Shown: positions 8,004 through 17,254, counted from the first letter of the stretch. The stretch: 64,000 nt of DNA from Arthrobacter yangruifuii (GCF_009192775.1 NZ_VTFX01000005.1:558001-622000), one strand, 5' to 3'. A program made the numbers and translations. Notes: generated by a model from the letters alone, not told the origin.

Positions 8004-8597
8004 CTAGGGCGCGAGGTTGATGCAGCCCGCCGGCTGCCCGGCGGCGTCCCCCGCGCCGAGGATAAGGAGGGACTCGACGTCGTCGTCGGGAGCCACCCAC
8101 GGCACCGTGGCGCTGGCGGTCGCATTCCCGGAAGCGTCCGTGGTGAAGTCCAGGACAAGCGGATCCTGGCCGGATTGGTACTCCGCGCCGGCGTCCGCAG
8201 GCTCGGCGCCGCAGTTGTCCTCGTGCAGCCGCGCGCTGTAGGACATATTGGCGGCGAAGCCCTGTGCCTGCAGCTGGACGGTGGTGTCCGCATCCGTTTC
8301 CTCCACGGTGACAATGGCCGAGGACTCGTCCGGGATCAGCGCCGTCGTGTAGGTGGTTGCGACGGCTTCCTCACAGTACGGGCCGAAGGTTCCCACGATG
8401 ATGCCGCCCGGCGTGGGCGAGGCGGTGAACTGTCCGCAGCGGTCGGGATTGGCGGTCTTGCCCGGAATGGATGCAGATGCGGTTTCTGACGGGGTTGCTG
8501 ATGAGCCGTTGCCGTCATCGGAATCTCCGGCGCACCCGGTGAAGGTGAGGGCAAGCAGCGCACATCCTGTAGCCCATAGGGGCGTGCGAGTGGCCAT
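8004..8597 (-). CDS. Predicted lipoprotein, unknown function
   Basis: 197 residues. A signal peptide with basic start and hydrophobic core ends in F-T-G-C22, a usable lipobox, followed by a Asp/Gly/Ser-rich spacer. The rest is a beta-rich extracellular domain with four more Cys, likely two disulfides, and repeated Thr/Ala strands. It should sit on the outer face of the membrane. No family recognised. Transcribed away from mfd, sharing the 304-base spacer with it. Confidence 0.7.
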   Translation of the reverse strand: MATRTPLWATGCALLALTFTGCAGDSDDGNGSSATPSETASASIPGKTANPDRCGQFTASPTPGGIIVGTFGPYCEEAVATTYTTALIPDESSAIVTVEETDADTTVQLQAQGFAANMSYSARLHEDNCGAEPADAGAEYQSGQDPLVLDFTTDASGNATASATVPWVAPDDDVESLLILGAGDAAGQPAGCINLAP

Positions 8598-8901
8598 GGG
8601 GCAATCCTTACGTCGTCAACGGTGAAATGCTGTCCGGTTCTGCCCGTGCCTTTCCAGCGTGGCAGGGGGCCCGGCGAAACAACAGGGCGGACAACAGCTA
8701 CCGCGGCCATCGGCTGCAGAAGTAGGCGGGGACCGGGACCGCCGGGCGCTGCCGGCAAACACCGGTCCCGGAACCGGTTTCCGCTCTCAGCGGGAGCGCG
8801 GCAGCGACCGCTCCGGCAGCAGGTAGTGTGGAAGAAAACCCCGGGGTTCCTTGTGCGGACTTCGGGTATTTGCGTTGCCGTCATGAAGGAGAAAACACCC
8901 C
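8598..8901. other. Divergent spacer between lipoprotein gene and mfd
   Basis: No credible gene. The right end carries the mfd ribosome site (GAAGGAG, about 8 bases before ATG). TAGTGT near 8825 could be a -10 element for mfd. Several short GC-rich inverted repeats are present but none is followed by T-runs. Confidence 0.4.
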
Positions 8902-11900
8902 ATGAGCCTGAACGGACTGCGTGCCGCCCTCGCTGAGGATCCCTCGTACGCCCGGGTGCGGACCCTTTCCTCCCGGCCCCTGGACCGCCGCAGCGAAGAC
9001 CTGCAGATCGGCGCCCCGCAGGGCATGCGTGCGGCACTGCTGGCGGAAATGGTGGACGGGCTCGCGGCGGCCGGGACCGGGGACGACATTCCGCCGGTGG
9101 TGCTGGCCGTGACGGCAACCGGACGCGAAGCCGAGGACCTGGCGGCGGCGCTGCGCAGTTACCTGCCGCTGGCCGGCATCGAGGAATTCCCCAGCTGGGA
9201 GACCCTGCCCCATGAGCGGCTGTCCCCGCGCTCGGATACCGTGGGCCGGCGCCTCTCGGTGCTCCGCCGGCTGGCACACCCGGAGACCGCTCCGGTGCAG
9301 ATTGTGGTGGCTCCAGTGCGCGCCGTGCTCCAGCCCCTGGTCGCCGGGCTCGGCGAACTGCAGCCGGTGTCCCTGAAGGTTGGCCAGGAACAGCCCTTCG
9401 ACTCGGTGGTGACCGCCCTGTCCCAGGCTGCCTACGCCCGGGTGGACATGGTCAGCCACCGCGGCGAATTTGCCGTGCGCGGCGGCATCCTGGACGTTTT
9501 CCCGCCCACCGAGGACCATCCCATCCGCATTGACTTCTTCGGCGACGAGGTGGATTCCATGCGCTGGTTCGCAGTTGCGGACCAGCGGACGCTGACCGGT
9601 GAGCACATCACCCACCCCGACGAGCTCTACGCCCCGCCCTGCCGGGAAATCCTGATCACGCCGTCGGTCATGAGCCGCGCGGCCAAGCTCAAGGACCAGA
9701 TGCCGGCTGCCGCGGACATGCTGGAGAAAATCGCCGGCGGCATTGCCGTGGAGGGTATGGAATCCCTGGCCCCCGTGCTGGTGGACTCCATGGTTCCGCT
9801 GATGGGCGAGCTGCCCCGCGGGTCCCTTGCCGTGGTGATCGAGCCGGAAAAGGTCCGCGCCCGTGCCCATGACCTGGCCGCCACCAACGAGGAATTCCTG
9901 GCCGCGGCGTGGGCCACGGCGTCCGACGGCGGCTCCGCGCCCCTGGACCTGTCCGCCGCGCTCTCCGCGGACCTCGACGCCGCGAGCTTCCGTTCCCTGA
10001 CCGACACCCGCACCGCCGCGCACGCCAATGACGTGGCCTGGTGGTCCATCACCTCCTTCAACCCCGACGATGAAACCGTCCTGGACATCGACACCCTGAC
10101 CATCAATGCCCGCGAACCGCGCGGCTACCGCGGTGACGTCGCGGAAATGATGGAGTTCATCGGTGGCCGCGTCCGGGACATGTGGCGCGTCGTCGTCGTC
10201 ACCGAAGGGCCGGGACCGGCGTCGCGCCTGGCCGAACTGTTCCGAGAAAATGACATCCCCGCCGCCCTCGTGGACTCCGTGGACAAGGAACCGCAGCCCG
10301 GCGTCATCGCCATCACCACGGCCAGCGCCGGCCGCGGCTATGTGTTCGACACCCTGAAGACCGGGCTGCTCACCGAGGCGGACCTGCTGGGCCGGGCGAG
10401 CACCTATTCCACCCGCGATATGCGGAAGATGCCCTCGAAGCGGCGCAACGCCGTGGACCCGCTGCAGCTGCAGGAGGGTGACTTTGTGGTGCACGAGCAG
10501 CACGGCGTCGGTAAGTTCATTGAGCTGATCCAGCGGGCCACCGGTGCCGGCGCCAACAAGACCGTGCGCGAATACCTGGTGCTGGAATACGCGTCCTCCA
10601 AGCGCGGTGCCCCCGGGGACAGGCTGTTTGTCCCCACCGACCAGCTGGACCAGATCACCCGCTATGTGGGCGGGGAAACCCCGGTGCTGTCCAAGATGGG
10701 CGGCTCCGACTGGGCCAAGACCAAGAGCCGTGCGCGCAAGGCGGTCAAGGAAATTGCGGGGGAGCTGATCCGGCTCTACTCCGCCCGGATGGCGTCCAAG
10801 GGCCATGCCTTCGCCGCGGACACCCCGTGGCAGCGCGAACTCGAGGAAGCCTTCCCGTATGTGGAGACCCCGGACCAGCTGACCACCATCAACGAGGTCA
10901 AAGCGGACATGGAACGCGAAGTGCCCATGGACCGGCTGGTCTCCGGCGACGTGGGCTACGGCAAAACCGAGATTGCGGTCCGGGCGGCGTTCAAGGCCGT
11001 GCAGGACGGCAAGCAGGTGGCCGTGCTGGTGCCCACCACGCTGCTGGCGCAGCAGCACATGGAAACGTTCGCCGAACGCTTCTCCGGCTTCCCCGTCCGG
11101 GTGGATTCACTGTCCCGCTTCCAGACCTCGAAACAGGCCAAGGCCACCATCGAGGGCGTGAAGAACGGGTCCGTGGACGTGGTGATCGGCACGCACCGCC
11201 TGCTCTCGCAGGAGGTCCAGTTCAAGGACCTGGGCCTGGTGATCGTGGACGAGGAGCAGCGCTTCGGCGTCGAACACAAGGAAGCGCTGAAGAAGATGCG
11301 CACCAACGTGGACGTCCTGGCCATGAGCGCCACCCCGATTCCGCGCACCCTGGAAATGTCCCTGACCGGAATCCGTGAGACCTCCACCCTGGCCACCCCG
11401 CCGGAGGAACGCCATCCGGTGCTCACCTATGTGGGCCCGTACACGGACAAGCAGGCCTCCGCCGCCATCCGCCGCGAACTGATGCGCGAGGGCCAGGTGT
11501 TCTTTGTCCACAACCGGGTCTCCTCGATTGACCGGACCGCCGCGCACCTGCAGGAGCTGGTCCCGGAGGCCCGCATCGCCGTCGCCCACGGGCAGATGAG
11601 CGAGTCCAAGCTGGAGCAGATCATTGTGGACTTCTGGGAAAAGCGCTTCGACGTGCTGGTCTGCACCACCATCATTGAAACCGGCCTCGACATCTCCAAC
11701 GCCAACACCCTGATTGTGGACCGGGCGGACCACTTCGGCCTCTCGCAGCTGCACCAGCTGCGCGGCCGGGTGGGCCGCGGCCGGGAGCGGGCCTACGCCT
11801 ACTTCCTCTACCCGTCCGAAAAGCCGCTGGGCGAGGTGGCGCTGGAACGGCTCAAGGCCGTGGCCACGCACAACGAGCTCGGTGCCGGCATGCAGCTGGC

Positions 11901-12501
11901 CATGAAGGACCTGGAGATCCGCGGTGCGGGCAACCTGCTGGGCGGGGAACAGTCCGGGCACATTGCCGGCGTCGGCTTCGACCTGTACATCCGGCTGGTG
12001 GGCGAAGCCGTGGCGGACTACCGCGGGGAGGCCGAGGAGAAGGCCGCCGAAATGAAGATCGAGCTGCCGGTCAACGCACACCTGCCGCACGAGTACGTGC
12101 CGGGGGAGCGGCTGCGGCTGGAGGCCTACCGCAAGCTGGCCGCGGCGGTCACCAACGAGGCCATCGACGAGGTGCTGGCCGAACTCGTGGACCGGTACGG
12201 CGAGCCGCCGCAGGAAGTGAAGAACCTGATCGACGTCGCCCGCTTCCGGGTGGATGCACGCGCGGCCGGGCTGACCGACGTCGCGCTGCAGGGCAACTTC
12301 ATTAAGTTCGCTCCGGCGGACCTGCCCGAATCACGCACCATGCGGCTGCAGCGCATGTACCCCGGGGCCCTGGTGAAGCCGGCCCTGAACGCGGTGCTGG
12401 TGCCCAAGCCGAAGACCGCCCGAATCGGCGGGCGGGATCTGGTGGACGCGGAAATCCTGGCGTGGGCCAAGCAGGTGCTCGACGCCGTGTTCAAGGAGTA
12501 G
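8902..12501 (+). CDS. mfd: Transcription-repair coupling factor Mfd
   Basis: 1199 residues, full length for the family. The N-terminal third is the UvrB-like damage-recognition module. The RNA polymerase interaction (CarD-like) domain begins near residue 520 with G-D-F-V-V-H-E-Q-H-G-V-G-K-F. The translocase has Walker A G-D-V-G-Y-G-K-T-E near 685, the D-E-E-Q box near 785, S-A-T-P-I-P-R-T near 805 and motif VI Q-L-R-G-R-V-G-R-G near 955. The C-terminal TRCF domain follows. Mfd removes stalled RNA polymerase from lesions and recruits UvrA. ATG follows GAAGGAG. Single-gene unit ended by a 21-bp hairpin. Confidence 0.98.
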   Translation: MSLNGLRAALAEDPSYARVRTLSSRPLDRRSEDLQIGAPQGMRAALLAEMVDGLAAAGTGDDIPPVVLAVTATGREAEDLAAALRSYLPLAGIEEFPSWETLPHERLSPRSDTVGRRLSVLRRLAHPETAPVQIVVAPVRAVLQPLVAGLGELQPVSLKVGQEQPFDSVVTALSQAAYARVDMVSHRGEFAVRGGILDVFPPTEDHPIRIDFFGDEVDSMRWFAVADQRTLTGEHITHPDELYAPPCREILITPSVMSRAAKLKDQMPAAADMLEKIAGGIAVEGMESLAPVLVDSMVPLMGELPRGSLAVVIEPEKVRARAHDLAATNEEFLAAAWATASDGGSAPLDLSAALSADLDAASFRSLTDTRTAAHANDVAWWSITSFNPDDETVLDIDTLTINAREPRGYRGDVAEMMEFIGGRVRDMWRVVVVTEGPGPASRLAELFRENDIPAALVDSVDKEPQPGVIAITTASAGRGYVFDTLKTGLLTEADLLGRASTYSTRDMRKMPSKRRNAVDPLQLQEGDFVVHEQHGVGKFIELIQRATGAGANKTVREYLVLEYASSKRGAPGDRLFVPTDQLDQITRYVGGETPVLSKMGGSDWAKTKSRARKAVKEIAGELIRLYSARMASKGHAFAADTPWQRELEEAFPYVETPDQLTTINEVKADMEREVPMDRLVSGDVGYGKTEIAVRAAFKAVQDGKQVAVLVPTTLLAQQHMETFAERFSGFPVRVDSLSRFQTSKQAKATIEGVKNGSVDVVIGTHRLLSQEVQFKDLGLVIVDEEQRFGVEHKEALKKMRTNVDVLAMSATPIPRTLEMSLTGIRETSTLATPPEERHPVLTYVGPYTDKQASAAIRRELMREGQVFFVHNRVSSIDRTAAHLQELVPEARIAVAHGQMSESKLEQIIVDFWEKRFDVLVCTTIIETGLDISNANTLIVDRADHFGLSQLHQLRGRVGRGRERAYAYFLYPSEKPLGEVALERLKAVATHNELGAGMQLAMKDLEIRGAGNLLGGEQSGHIAGVGFDLYIRLVGEAVADYRGEAEEKAAEMKIELPVNAHLPHEYVPGERLRLEAYRKLAAAVTNEAIDEVLAELVDRYGEPPQEVKNLIDVARFRVDARAAGLTDVALQGNFIKFAPADLPESRTMRLQRMYPGALVKPALNAVLVPKPKTARIGGRDLVDAEILAWAKQVLDAVFKE

Positions 12502-12512
12502 GGCTAGCCGTT

Positions 12513-12558
12513 AAACAGTGATGCACCCCGGCGCGAACGCCGGGGTGCATCACTGTTT
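12513..12558. terminator. Bidirectional terminator between mfd and the next leftward gene
   Basis: Perfect 21-bp arms (12513-12533 and 12538-12558) with a CGAA tetraloop. The outer ends read AAAC/GTTT, giving short T-runs in both directions. It separates two convergent genes. Confidence 0.85.
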
Positions 12559-12569
12559 GCGTGCAGGAC

Positions 12570-12821
12570 CTACTCGTTGTGCGAGTATCCCTTGGCCAGT
12601 TCCGTGGTGGTGTCGGAACGGCCGATGCTGAACGCCACGAGGTACATGCCGGTGGCGGCGACCAGCAGGATGGCCATCGGCCAGACGTTGTCCAGGGTCA
12701 GCCAGTTCACCGCGTAAATGGCGCCCAGGAAGATGGCGAACATCACGGCAAAGATGAGGATGTTGCTGACCAGATGGCCCTCGCCCGAGTGTGAGGGCTG
12801 CTTTGACCGTGTTCCAACCAT
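12570..12821 (-). CDS. Small membrane protein, unknown
   Basis: 83 residues with two transmembrane helices (about 17-39 and 46-64), a charged N terminus (K-Q-P-S-H-S-G-E-G-H) and a hydrophilic C-terminal tail. No motif recognised. It lies 39 bases downstream of deoC on the same strand and probably shares its transcript. Many actinobacteria have such short uncharacterised membrane proteins. Confidence 0.65.
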   Translation of the reverse strand: MVGTRSKQPSHSGEGHLVSNILIFAVMFAIFLGAIYAVNWLTLDNVWPMAILLVAATGMYLVAFSIGRSDTTTELAKGYSHNE

Positions 12822-12860
12822 GAAGTTCTCCGTTTCAAAAAGTGTCTGTAGCTATGCCGG

Positions 12861-13535
12861 TCAGTAGTCCGACGTGGCTTTGCTTCCATTAACAATAGCG
12901 ATTCCGGAGCTCGCTCCGATACGCGTGGCCCCGGCGTCGATCATTGCCTGCGCATCTTCGAGCGACCGGACACCGCCGGAAGCCTTCACTCCGAGGTCCG
13001 GGCCGACGGTGCGGCGCATCAGCGCGACGTCTTCGGCGGTGGCGCCGCCGCCGTTGAAACCGGTGGAGGTCTTCACGAAGTCGGCGCCGGCCTCGACGGA
13101 GGCTTCGCAGGCCAGGACCTTCTGCTCATCATTGAGCAGGGACGTTTCGATGATGACCTTGAGGATCCCGCCGCCCGTGTGCACTGCCTCGGCTACGGCG
13201 GCGATGTCGCGGACCAGGGTGGCCTTGTCTCCGCGCCGTGCTGCGGCGATGTCGATGACCATATCGATCTCATCGGCGCCGTCCTGCAGTGCGCCCTGGG
13301 CTTCGAAGACCTTCACCTCGGTGGTGGTGGCCCCCAGGGGGAAACCGATGACCGAGCAGGTGAGGACGCCGCTGCCCTTCAGGGCGTTGCGGACGGTGCC
13401 GACCCAGAGCGGGTTAACACAGACGGATTTGAACTGGTACTCAGCAGCTTCGGAGCAGACCCGGAGGATGTCGTCGCGGCTGGCCTCGGGTTTGAGGAGC
13501 GTGTGATCAATGTACGAGGCAATGGGTGTAGACAT
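12861..13535 (-). CDS. deoC: Deoxyribose-phosphate aldolase
   Basis: 224 residues. Class I aldolase that cleaves 2-deoxyribose 5-phosphate to acetaldehyde and glyceraldehyde 3-phosphate in nucleoside breakdown. The Schiff-base Lys is K155 in F-V-K-T-S-T-G-F; the second active-site Lys is K184 in [16 protein letters not shown] near the start is also family-typical. Start ATG fits the family N terminus. The phosphosugar mutase and purine nucleoside phosphorylase at 17.3-19.9 kb supply the adjoining steps. Confidence 0.95.
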   Translation of the reverse strand: MSTPIASYIDHTLLKPEASRDDILRVCSEAAEYQFKSVCVNPLWVGTVRNALKGSGVLTCSVIGFPLGATTTEVKVFEAQGALQDGADEIDMVIDIAAARRGDKATLVRDIAAVAEAVHTGGGILKVIIETSLLNDEQKVLACEASVEAGADFVKTSTGFNGGGATAEDVALMRRTVGPDLGVKASGGVRSLEDAQAMIDAGATRIGASSGIAIVNGSKATSDY

Positions 13536-13582
13536 GGGATCTATCTTGCCATAGGGGCGTGGCTGAGATCACGACGCAAAAG

Positions 13583-13616
13583 CCCGGATGCTCCGCGGGT
13601 ACGGTTCATCCGGGCC
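13583..13616 (-). terminator. Intrinsic terminator of the small secreted peptide gene
   Basis: GCCCGGATG (13583-13591) pairs with CATCCGGGC (13608-13616). On the minus strand the stem is followed by TTTTGCG. It lies 14 bases past the stop of the 53-codon gene, and so isolates that gene from deoC. Confidence 0.7.
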
Positions 13617-13629
13617 TTGACTCAAATCC

Positions 13630-13791
13630 CTAGACGTTGCGCGGCCAGATTCCGAAGAGCGAAACCGTCTGCGACTTAACGACTACCTTTTCCATGTTTG
13701 AGGGAGCCGAGGATGCGGCGGATGCCGGGGCCGCCACACCTGCCCCGGCTATGACAGCGGACAGCAGCACTGCTGCACCAAGCTTTTTCAT
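13630..13791 (-). CDS. Small secreted peptide precursor (53 aa)
   Basis: A complete short gene: ATG at 13791, AGGAG with a 7-base spacer, stop TAG at 13630, an AT-rich promoter and its own terminator. The product starts M-K-K-L, has a hydrophobic core at 4-20, and A-P-A-S-A-A near 21-26, a standard signal peptidase I site. That leaves a mature peptide of about 27 residues: Ser/Ala-rich, then a basic/hydrophobic segment (M-E-K-V-V-V-K) and the end S-L-F-G-I-W-P-R-N-V. There are no Cys or lanthipeptide signs. It is divergent from a TPR protein gene, an arrangement that resembles peptide pheromone and receptor pairs. Function unknown; coding status rests on the signal peptide and expression signals. 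Confidence 0.75.
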   Translation of the reverse strand: MKKLGAAVLLSAVIAGAGVAAPASAASSAPSNMEKVVVKSQTVSLFGIWPRNV

Positions 13792-13837
13792 GTTCTGCTC
13801 CTAGGAAGACGCAATACTGAAGAATTAAAACACTTGC

Positions 13838-13843
13838 AGTATA
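13838..13843 (-). promoter_or_regulatory. Probable -10 element of the peptide gene
   Basis: TATACT on the minus strand, 47 bases before the ATG, within an AT-rich block (13800-13880) that stands out in this GC-rich window. A -35 element is not convincing (TAATTT at 17-base spacing). Confidence 0.5.
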
Positions 13844-14001
13844 GCTATCCAGATGAGTGCAAATTATGAAATTTCGGGCAGATGCGGGAATCCTGCGGAA
13901 AAGTTGCAACGGTGTTAGGTTAGCGGTGTATTCCCGCTGGAACCTTTGGGCTCGGGCAGGGTGAAGTCCGGGTAACGCGCCGTTTCGCGTACACGAATAC
14001 T

Positions 14002-15048
14002 GTGGGAAGGTACCTTGGATTGGAAAACAATGCCGTGTTCATCCTGAACGAATACCGAATGCTGCAATCGCTGCAGAAGCGGGATTATTCCGCGGCGGTC
14101 AGCTATTCACAATCGGCTGCCGAAGCGGCCCGTGAGCAGGGTGACTCTTGGGGCTTCAGCCGGATGGCGTTTCAAACGGGACAGCTTCAGCACGATCTTG
14201 GACTGATCCAGGACGCCGTTGCCACCTGCCGGGAGTTGTTGCAATCGGACGCCGTCAAAGAGCATCCTGAGTTCGATACCCGGACCAGGGCTCTTCTGGC
14301 CAGGATATTCCATAACGACGGGCAGATGCACGAGGCCCTTGCCGTGGCATGGGAAGCCGTGAACCTGCCTCAAACAGAGTTATCGGCGGAAGCGCGGCGA
14401 AGCGTTCAGCACACCTTGGTCTCGGCATTGGCCGAGGAGGGCGATTTAGAGCATGCCTGGGCTGAAGCGTTGATTCTGGAAGAAATGCACCATGGAGAGA
14501 CCAGACCCCACACGCTCGGCATAACATACTGGGTGGTTGCGAATGTGGCATTTATGTCATCCCGTCTGGGCGAAGGATCGAAATATCAGTCGCTGGCCGC
14601 AGAGAACCTGACCAAGCTGGACGACGTTAATCTATGGGCGCAGTTCAATAAGGCGATGGGCCACGTGCGACTGGTGGCCGGACTCACCGGGCCTGAAACC
14701 CTGGAGTGCGTGGAACGTGCCGAGGTTGCGTTCGAGGTTGCCGGAGGGAACGATATCGACTTGTACGAGGTCACGATTACCCGCGCGTGGTGGGAACTGG
14801 AATCCGGTAACGCAGCTGAAGCCGAACGGCTGCTCAGACCACTTACCGAAGAACTCGCCGGCCCTTACCCCTTTCTGCAGGCGAGGGTTCTGCTCCTTTT
14901 GTCACGCGCGCTCTCCTCCCTCGAACACCAGGAGGAGGCTCTGAAAGATGCTCAGCAAAGTGAGGGCATCTTCAACAAACTGGGCGCGGACGTCTATGCG
15001 TCCGAATGCCGGGAAATCATTGACAGTATCGGGATTGGCGTTTCATAA
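14002..15048 (+). CDS. TPR-repeat protein, unknown function
   Basis: About 348 residues made almost entirely of paired helices in TPR style (for example D-Y-S-A-A-V-S-Y-S-Q-S-A-A-E-A-A and E-E-A-L-K-D-A-Q-Q-S). There is no signal peptide, membrane segment or DNA-binding domain, so it is a cytoplasmic binding protein. The start is uncertain: GTG at 14002 has no good ribosome site, and TTG at 14020 lies ten bases after GGGAAGG. Base composition is less GC-rich than neighbours. It is divergent from the secreted peptide gene with 210 bases between. Rap-type peptide receptors in Bacillus are also all-TPR, so peptide sensing is a reasonable but unproven idea. Confidence 0.75.
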   Translation: MGRYLGLENNAVFILNEYRMLQSLQKRDYSAAVSYSQSAAEAAREQGDSWGFSRMAFQTGQLQHDLGLIQDAVATCRELLQSDAVKEHPEFDTRTRALLARIFHNDGQMHEALAVAWEAVNLPQTELSAEARRSVQHTLVSALAEEGDLEHAWAEALILEEMHHGETRPHTLGITYWVVANVAFMSSRLGEGSKYQSLAAENLTKLDDVNLWAQFNKAMGHVRLVAGLTGPETLECVERAEVAFEVAGGNDIDLYEVTITRAWWELESGNAAEAERLLRPLTEELAGPYPFLQARVLLLLSRALSSLEHQEEALKDAQQSEGIFNKLGADVYASECREIIDSIGIGVS

Positions 15049-15215
15049 TCACGGGTCACCATAGGCAGTTCCTGCGTCCGGAACTCGCTATCGAATCGTT
15101 GAAGACGCACAATACGTATAGAGCCATGGATAACCCGCCCACCAGTCATGTGGTCCGGGACGGTGACGGATTCTCCGTTGCATTGAGTTCCTGGGCGGCA
15201 ACTTTTGGGGGAGTT

Positions 15216-15668
15216 ATGGCAACACAGGATACGGCCCGGCGCTCCAGCGTCGAGGCGCCCGACGGTTCACAGGGTGTCGCGGACCGCTCTGCCGAAAACG
15301 GGCTGGTTCCGCCGCGGCTCGGGCAGGTAACCCAGTCGGAGCAGGGGCACTTGGTGCTGTTACTGCCCCCTGGAGGGATAATCAACGGCTCCATGGCTGT
15401 CGGCTTTGCTGACACCATCGAGCGTTTGGCAGTGGACGGGAGCCTACCGATGTTGCTCACCCTCACAGGGGTGGAATCGATTTCCCGGAGTGCCCGCGAT
15501 GTCTTTGGGGCCGTGCGGTGCCTGGCGGCGGTTGCCGTAGTCGGCGTTTCCCCGGTGGACCGGGTGATCGCTAACTTTCTGCTTGGGGGTGAGGTTCAGC
15601 CATGCCCCACGAGGTACTTCACCGGTGAAGACGACGCCCTCAAATGGCTTTCGAGGTATGCTGCGTGA
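15216..15668 (+). CDS. STAS/SpoIIAA-like domain protein
   Basis: 150 residues from ATG 15216, chosen for the GGGGGAG just upstream; an earlier in-frame ATG (15126) would add 30 residues. After a polar 45-residue lead the protein shows alternating strands and helices: L-V-L-L-L-P-P-G-G, M-A-V-G-F-A-D-T-I, M-L-L-T-L-T-G-V-E-S-I-S-R-S-A-R, V-A-V-V-G-V-S. This looks like the STAS fold used by anti-sigma antagonists and similar switches. The Ser-Arg-Ser segment is where STAS proteins are phosphorylated, but that is only positional. Its stop overlaps the next gene (GTGA), tying it to c-di-GMP metabolism. Confidence 0.6.
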   Translation: MATQDTARRSSVEAPDGSQGVADRSAENGLVPPRLGQVTQSEQGHLVLLLPPGGIINGSMAVGFADTIERLAVDGSLPMLLTLTGVESISRSARDVFGAVRCLAAVAVVGVSPVDRVIANFLLGGEVQPCPTRYFTGEDDALKWLSRYAA

Positions 15669-17254
15669 TCCCGACGCCGGAAAACGCCGGGGTCTCCCCG
15701 GAGGACCCACGCCTCAGCAGAATCATTGAAGGCATTGTCAGTATTGCCGCAGGGGACCTCACGACCCGTATTCCGGTTTCCCCCGCCCGCGATCAGATTG
15801 ATGCCGTCAGCACCGGTATCAACCTCCTGGCCGGAGAGCTGAATGACATGTACCAGGACATGGAGCAGCGGGTGCAGAACCGCACCCGGGAGCTCCAGGC
15901 AGCCCACGCGCAGATGCAGCAGATGGCACTCTCGGATCCGCTCACCGGGCTGGCTAACCGGACCGCGCTGATGCAGGAGGTGGAAGTTGTCCTTGCCGGC
16001 TGGGACGGCAGCGATACTGCGCCCGCGGTGCTGATGATTGACCTGGACGGCTTTAAGGAAATCAATGACAGCTTCGGTCACCGCGCCGGTGATCTGGTGC
16101 TGCAGGAAGTTGCGGCCCGCCTTCTTGCTTCCGCCCCGGAGGAAAGCGTGGTCGCGCGGCTCGGGGGCGACGAGTTTGCCGTGCTGCTCCCTGCGGCCGG
16201 CCGGCTCTCAGCCCTGGTGACGGCGGAAACAATCCAGTCCGCCTTGTGCGCGCGGACCGTTGTGCAGGAACTGGATGTTTGGCCGCGGGCCAGCACCGGT
16301 ATCCACCTGGCCGCCCCCGGGCAGTCGGCTGAGGAACTGCTGCTGTGCGCCGATACAGCCATGTATGAGGCGAAAGAGGCCGGCCCCGGCCTGGTGCGGT
16401 CCTTCGAGCCCGTGATGCTGTATGCACGCCAACTGCGGCGTGAAATGGCCTCGGACCTGCGCAACGCCGTTGAGCGGAACGAATTCCGGCTGGCATACCA
16501 GCCCGTCGTGGACCTGGTCACCGGGCAGATGCACGGTGTGGAGGTCCTCCTGCGCTGGGAGCACCCCACGCAGGGGCTGACCATGCCGGACTCCTTCATT
16601 CCCCTTGCCGAGGCGAGCGGCGCCATTGTGGGCATCGGGCGCTGGGTGCTGCGCACCGCCCTGGAACAGCTTTCGGCCTGGCGTGCGGACGGGCAGGATA
16701 AGGAAGGATTCCATATCCGCGTAAACGTCTCGGCGTCCGAACTCCAGAGCATGGATCTGGTGGACTACGTCCGCGGGGTTCTCCGGGACACCGGCACGGA
16801 ACCGCAGGACCTGGTCCTCGAAATTACGGAGAGCGCCCTGGTGGGCAGCGGTGACGTGGAAACGTACTCCATGCAGGCGCTCAAGGCCCTGGGGATCCGG
16901 CTGGAAATTGATGATTTCGGGACCGGCTACTCGTCCATCAGTTATCTGCGGCGGCTACCCGTGCATGCCGTCAAGGTGGACCGGGAGCTGATTGCCGAGA
17001 TCAGCCGTGACAAGGGGCAGCTGCACTTCGTAGACGCCGTTCACCGGCTGATCCAGGCGGCCGGGCTGGAAGCGGTCTTTGAAGGCGTCGAAACCGCCCA
17101 GCAGGCCGCCATGCTGCAGGAAATGGGATGCTGCCACGGCCAGGGCTACTACTTCAGCCGGCCGCTCACAGCCGGGCAGACCGGAGCCCTCCTGGCCAGC
17201 GGCGACCGCCTTCCCCTGGCTCCGGAACCCCTGGTCGCGGAGCTGACGGCCTAG
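15665..17254 (+). CDS. GGDEF-EAL c-di-GMP turnover protein
   Basis: About 529 residues from GTG 15665, which overlaps the upstream stop by four bases. Order: a HAMP-like segment (about 15-75; G-D-L-T-T-R-I-P), a coiled coil, a GGDEF domain with intact L-G-G-D-E-F near 163 and D-L-D-G-F near 125, then an EAL domain with E-V-L-L-R-W, D-D-F-G-T-G-Y-S-S, K-V-D-R-E-L and E-G-V-E-T. Both cyclase and phosphodiesterase residues look complete, so it could make and break c-di-GMP. There are no membrane helices, so it is cytoplasmic. The coupled STAS-like protein is the likely regulator of its balance. Confidence 0.92.
   Translation: MIPTPENAGVSPEDPRLSRIIEGIVSIAAGDLTTRIPVSPARDQIDAVSTGINLLAGELNDMYQDMEQRVQNRTRELQAAHAQMQQMALSDPLTGLANRTALMQEVEVVLAGWDGSDTAPAVLMIDLDGFKEINDSFGHRAGDLVLQEVAARLLASAPEESVVARLGGDEFAVLLPAAGRLSALVTAETIQSALCARTVVQELDVWPRASTGIHLAAPGQSAEELLLCADTAMYEAKEAGPGLVRSFEPVMLYARQLRREMASDLRNAVERNEFRLAYQPVVDLVTGQMHGVEVLLRWEHPTQGLTMPDSFIPLAEASGAIVGIGRWVLRTALEQLSAWRADGQDKEGFHIRVNVSASELQSMDLVDYVRGVLRDTGTEPQDLVLEITESALVGSGDVETYSMQALKALGIRLEIDDFGTGYSSISYLRRLPVHAVKVDRELIAEISRDKGQLHFVDAVHRLIQAAGLEAVFEGVETAQQAAMLQEMGCCHGQGYYFSRPLTAGQTGALLASGDRLPLAPEPLVAELTA

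Noticed and set aside
8881-11058. Long open frame on the minus strand (about 725 codons) opposite mfd
   Set aside because: His/Gln/Gly-rich sequence without any fold signature, fully antisense to a well-conserved gene. It results from G/C-rich third codon positions.
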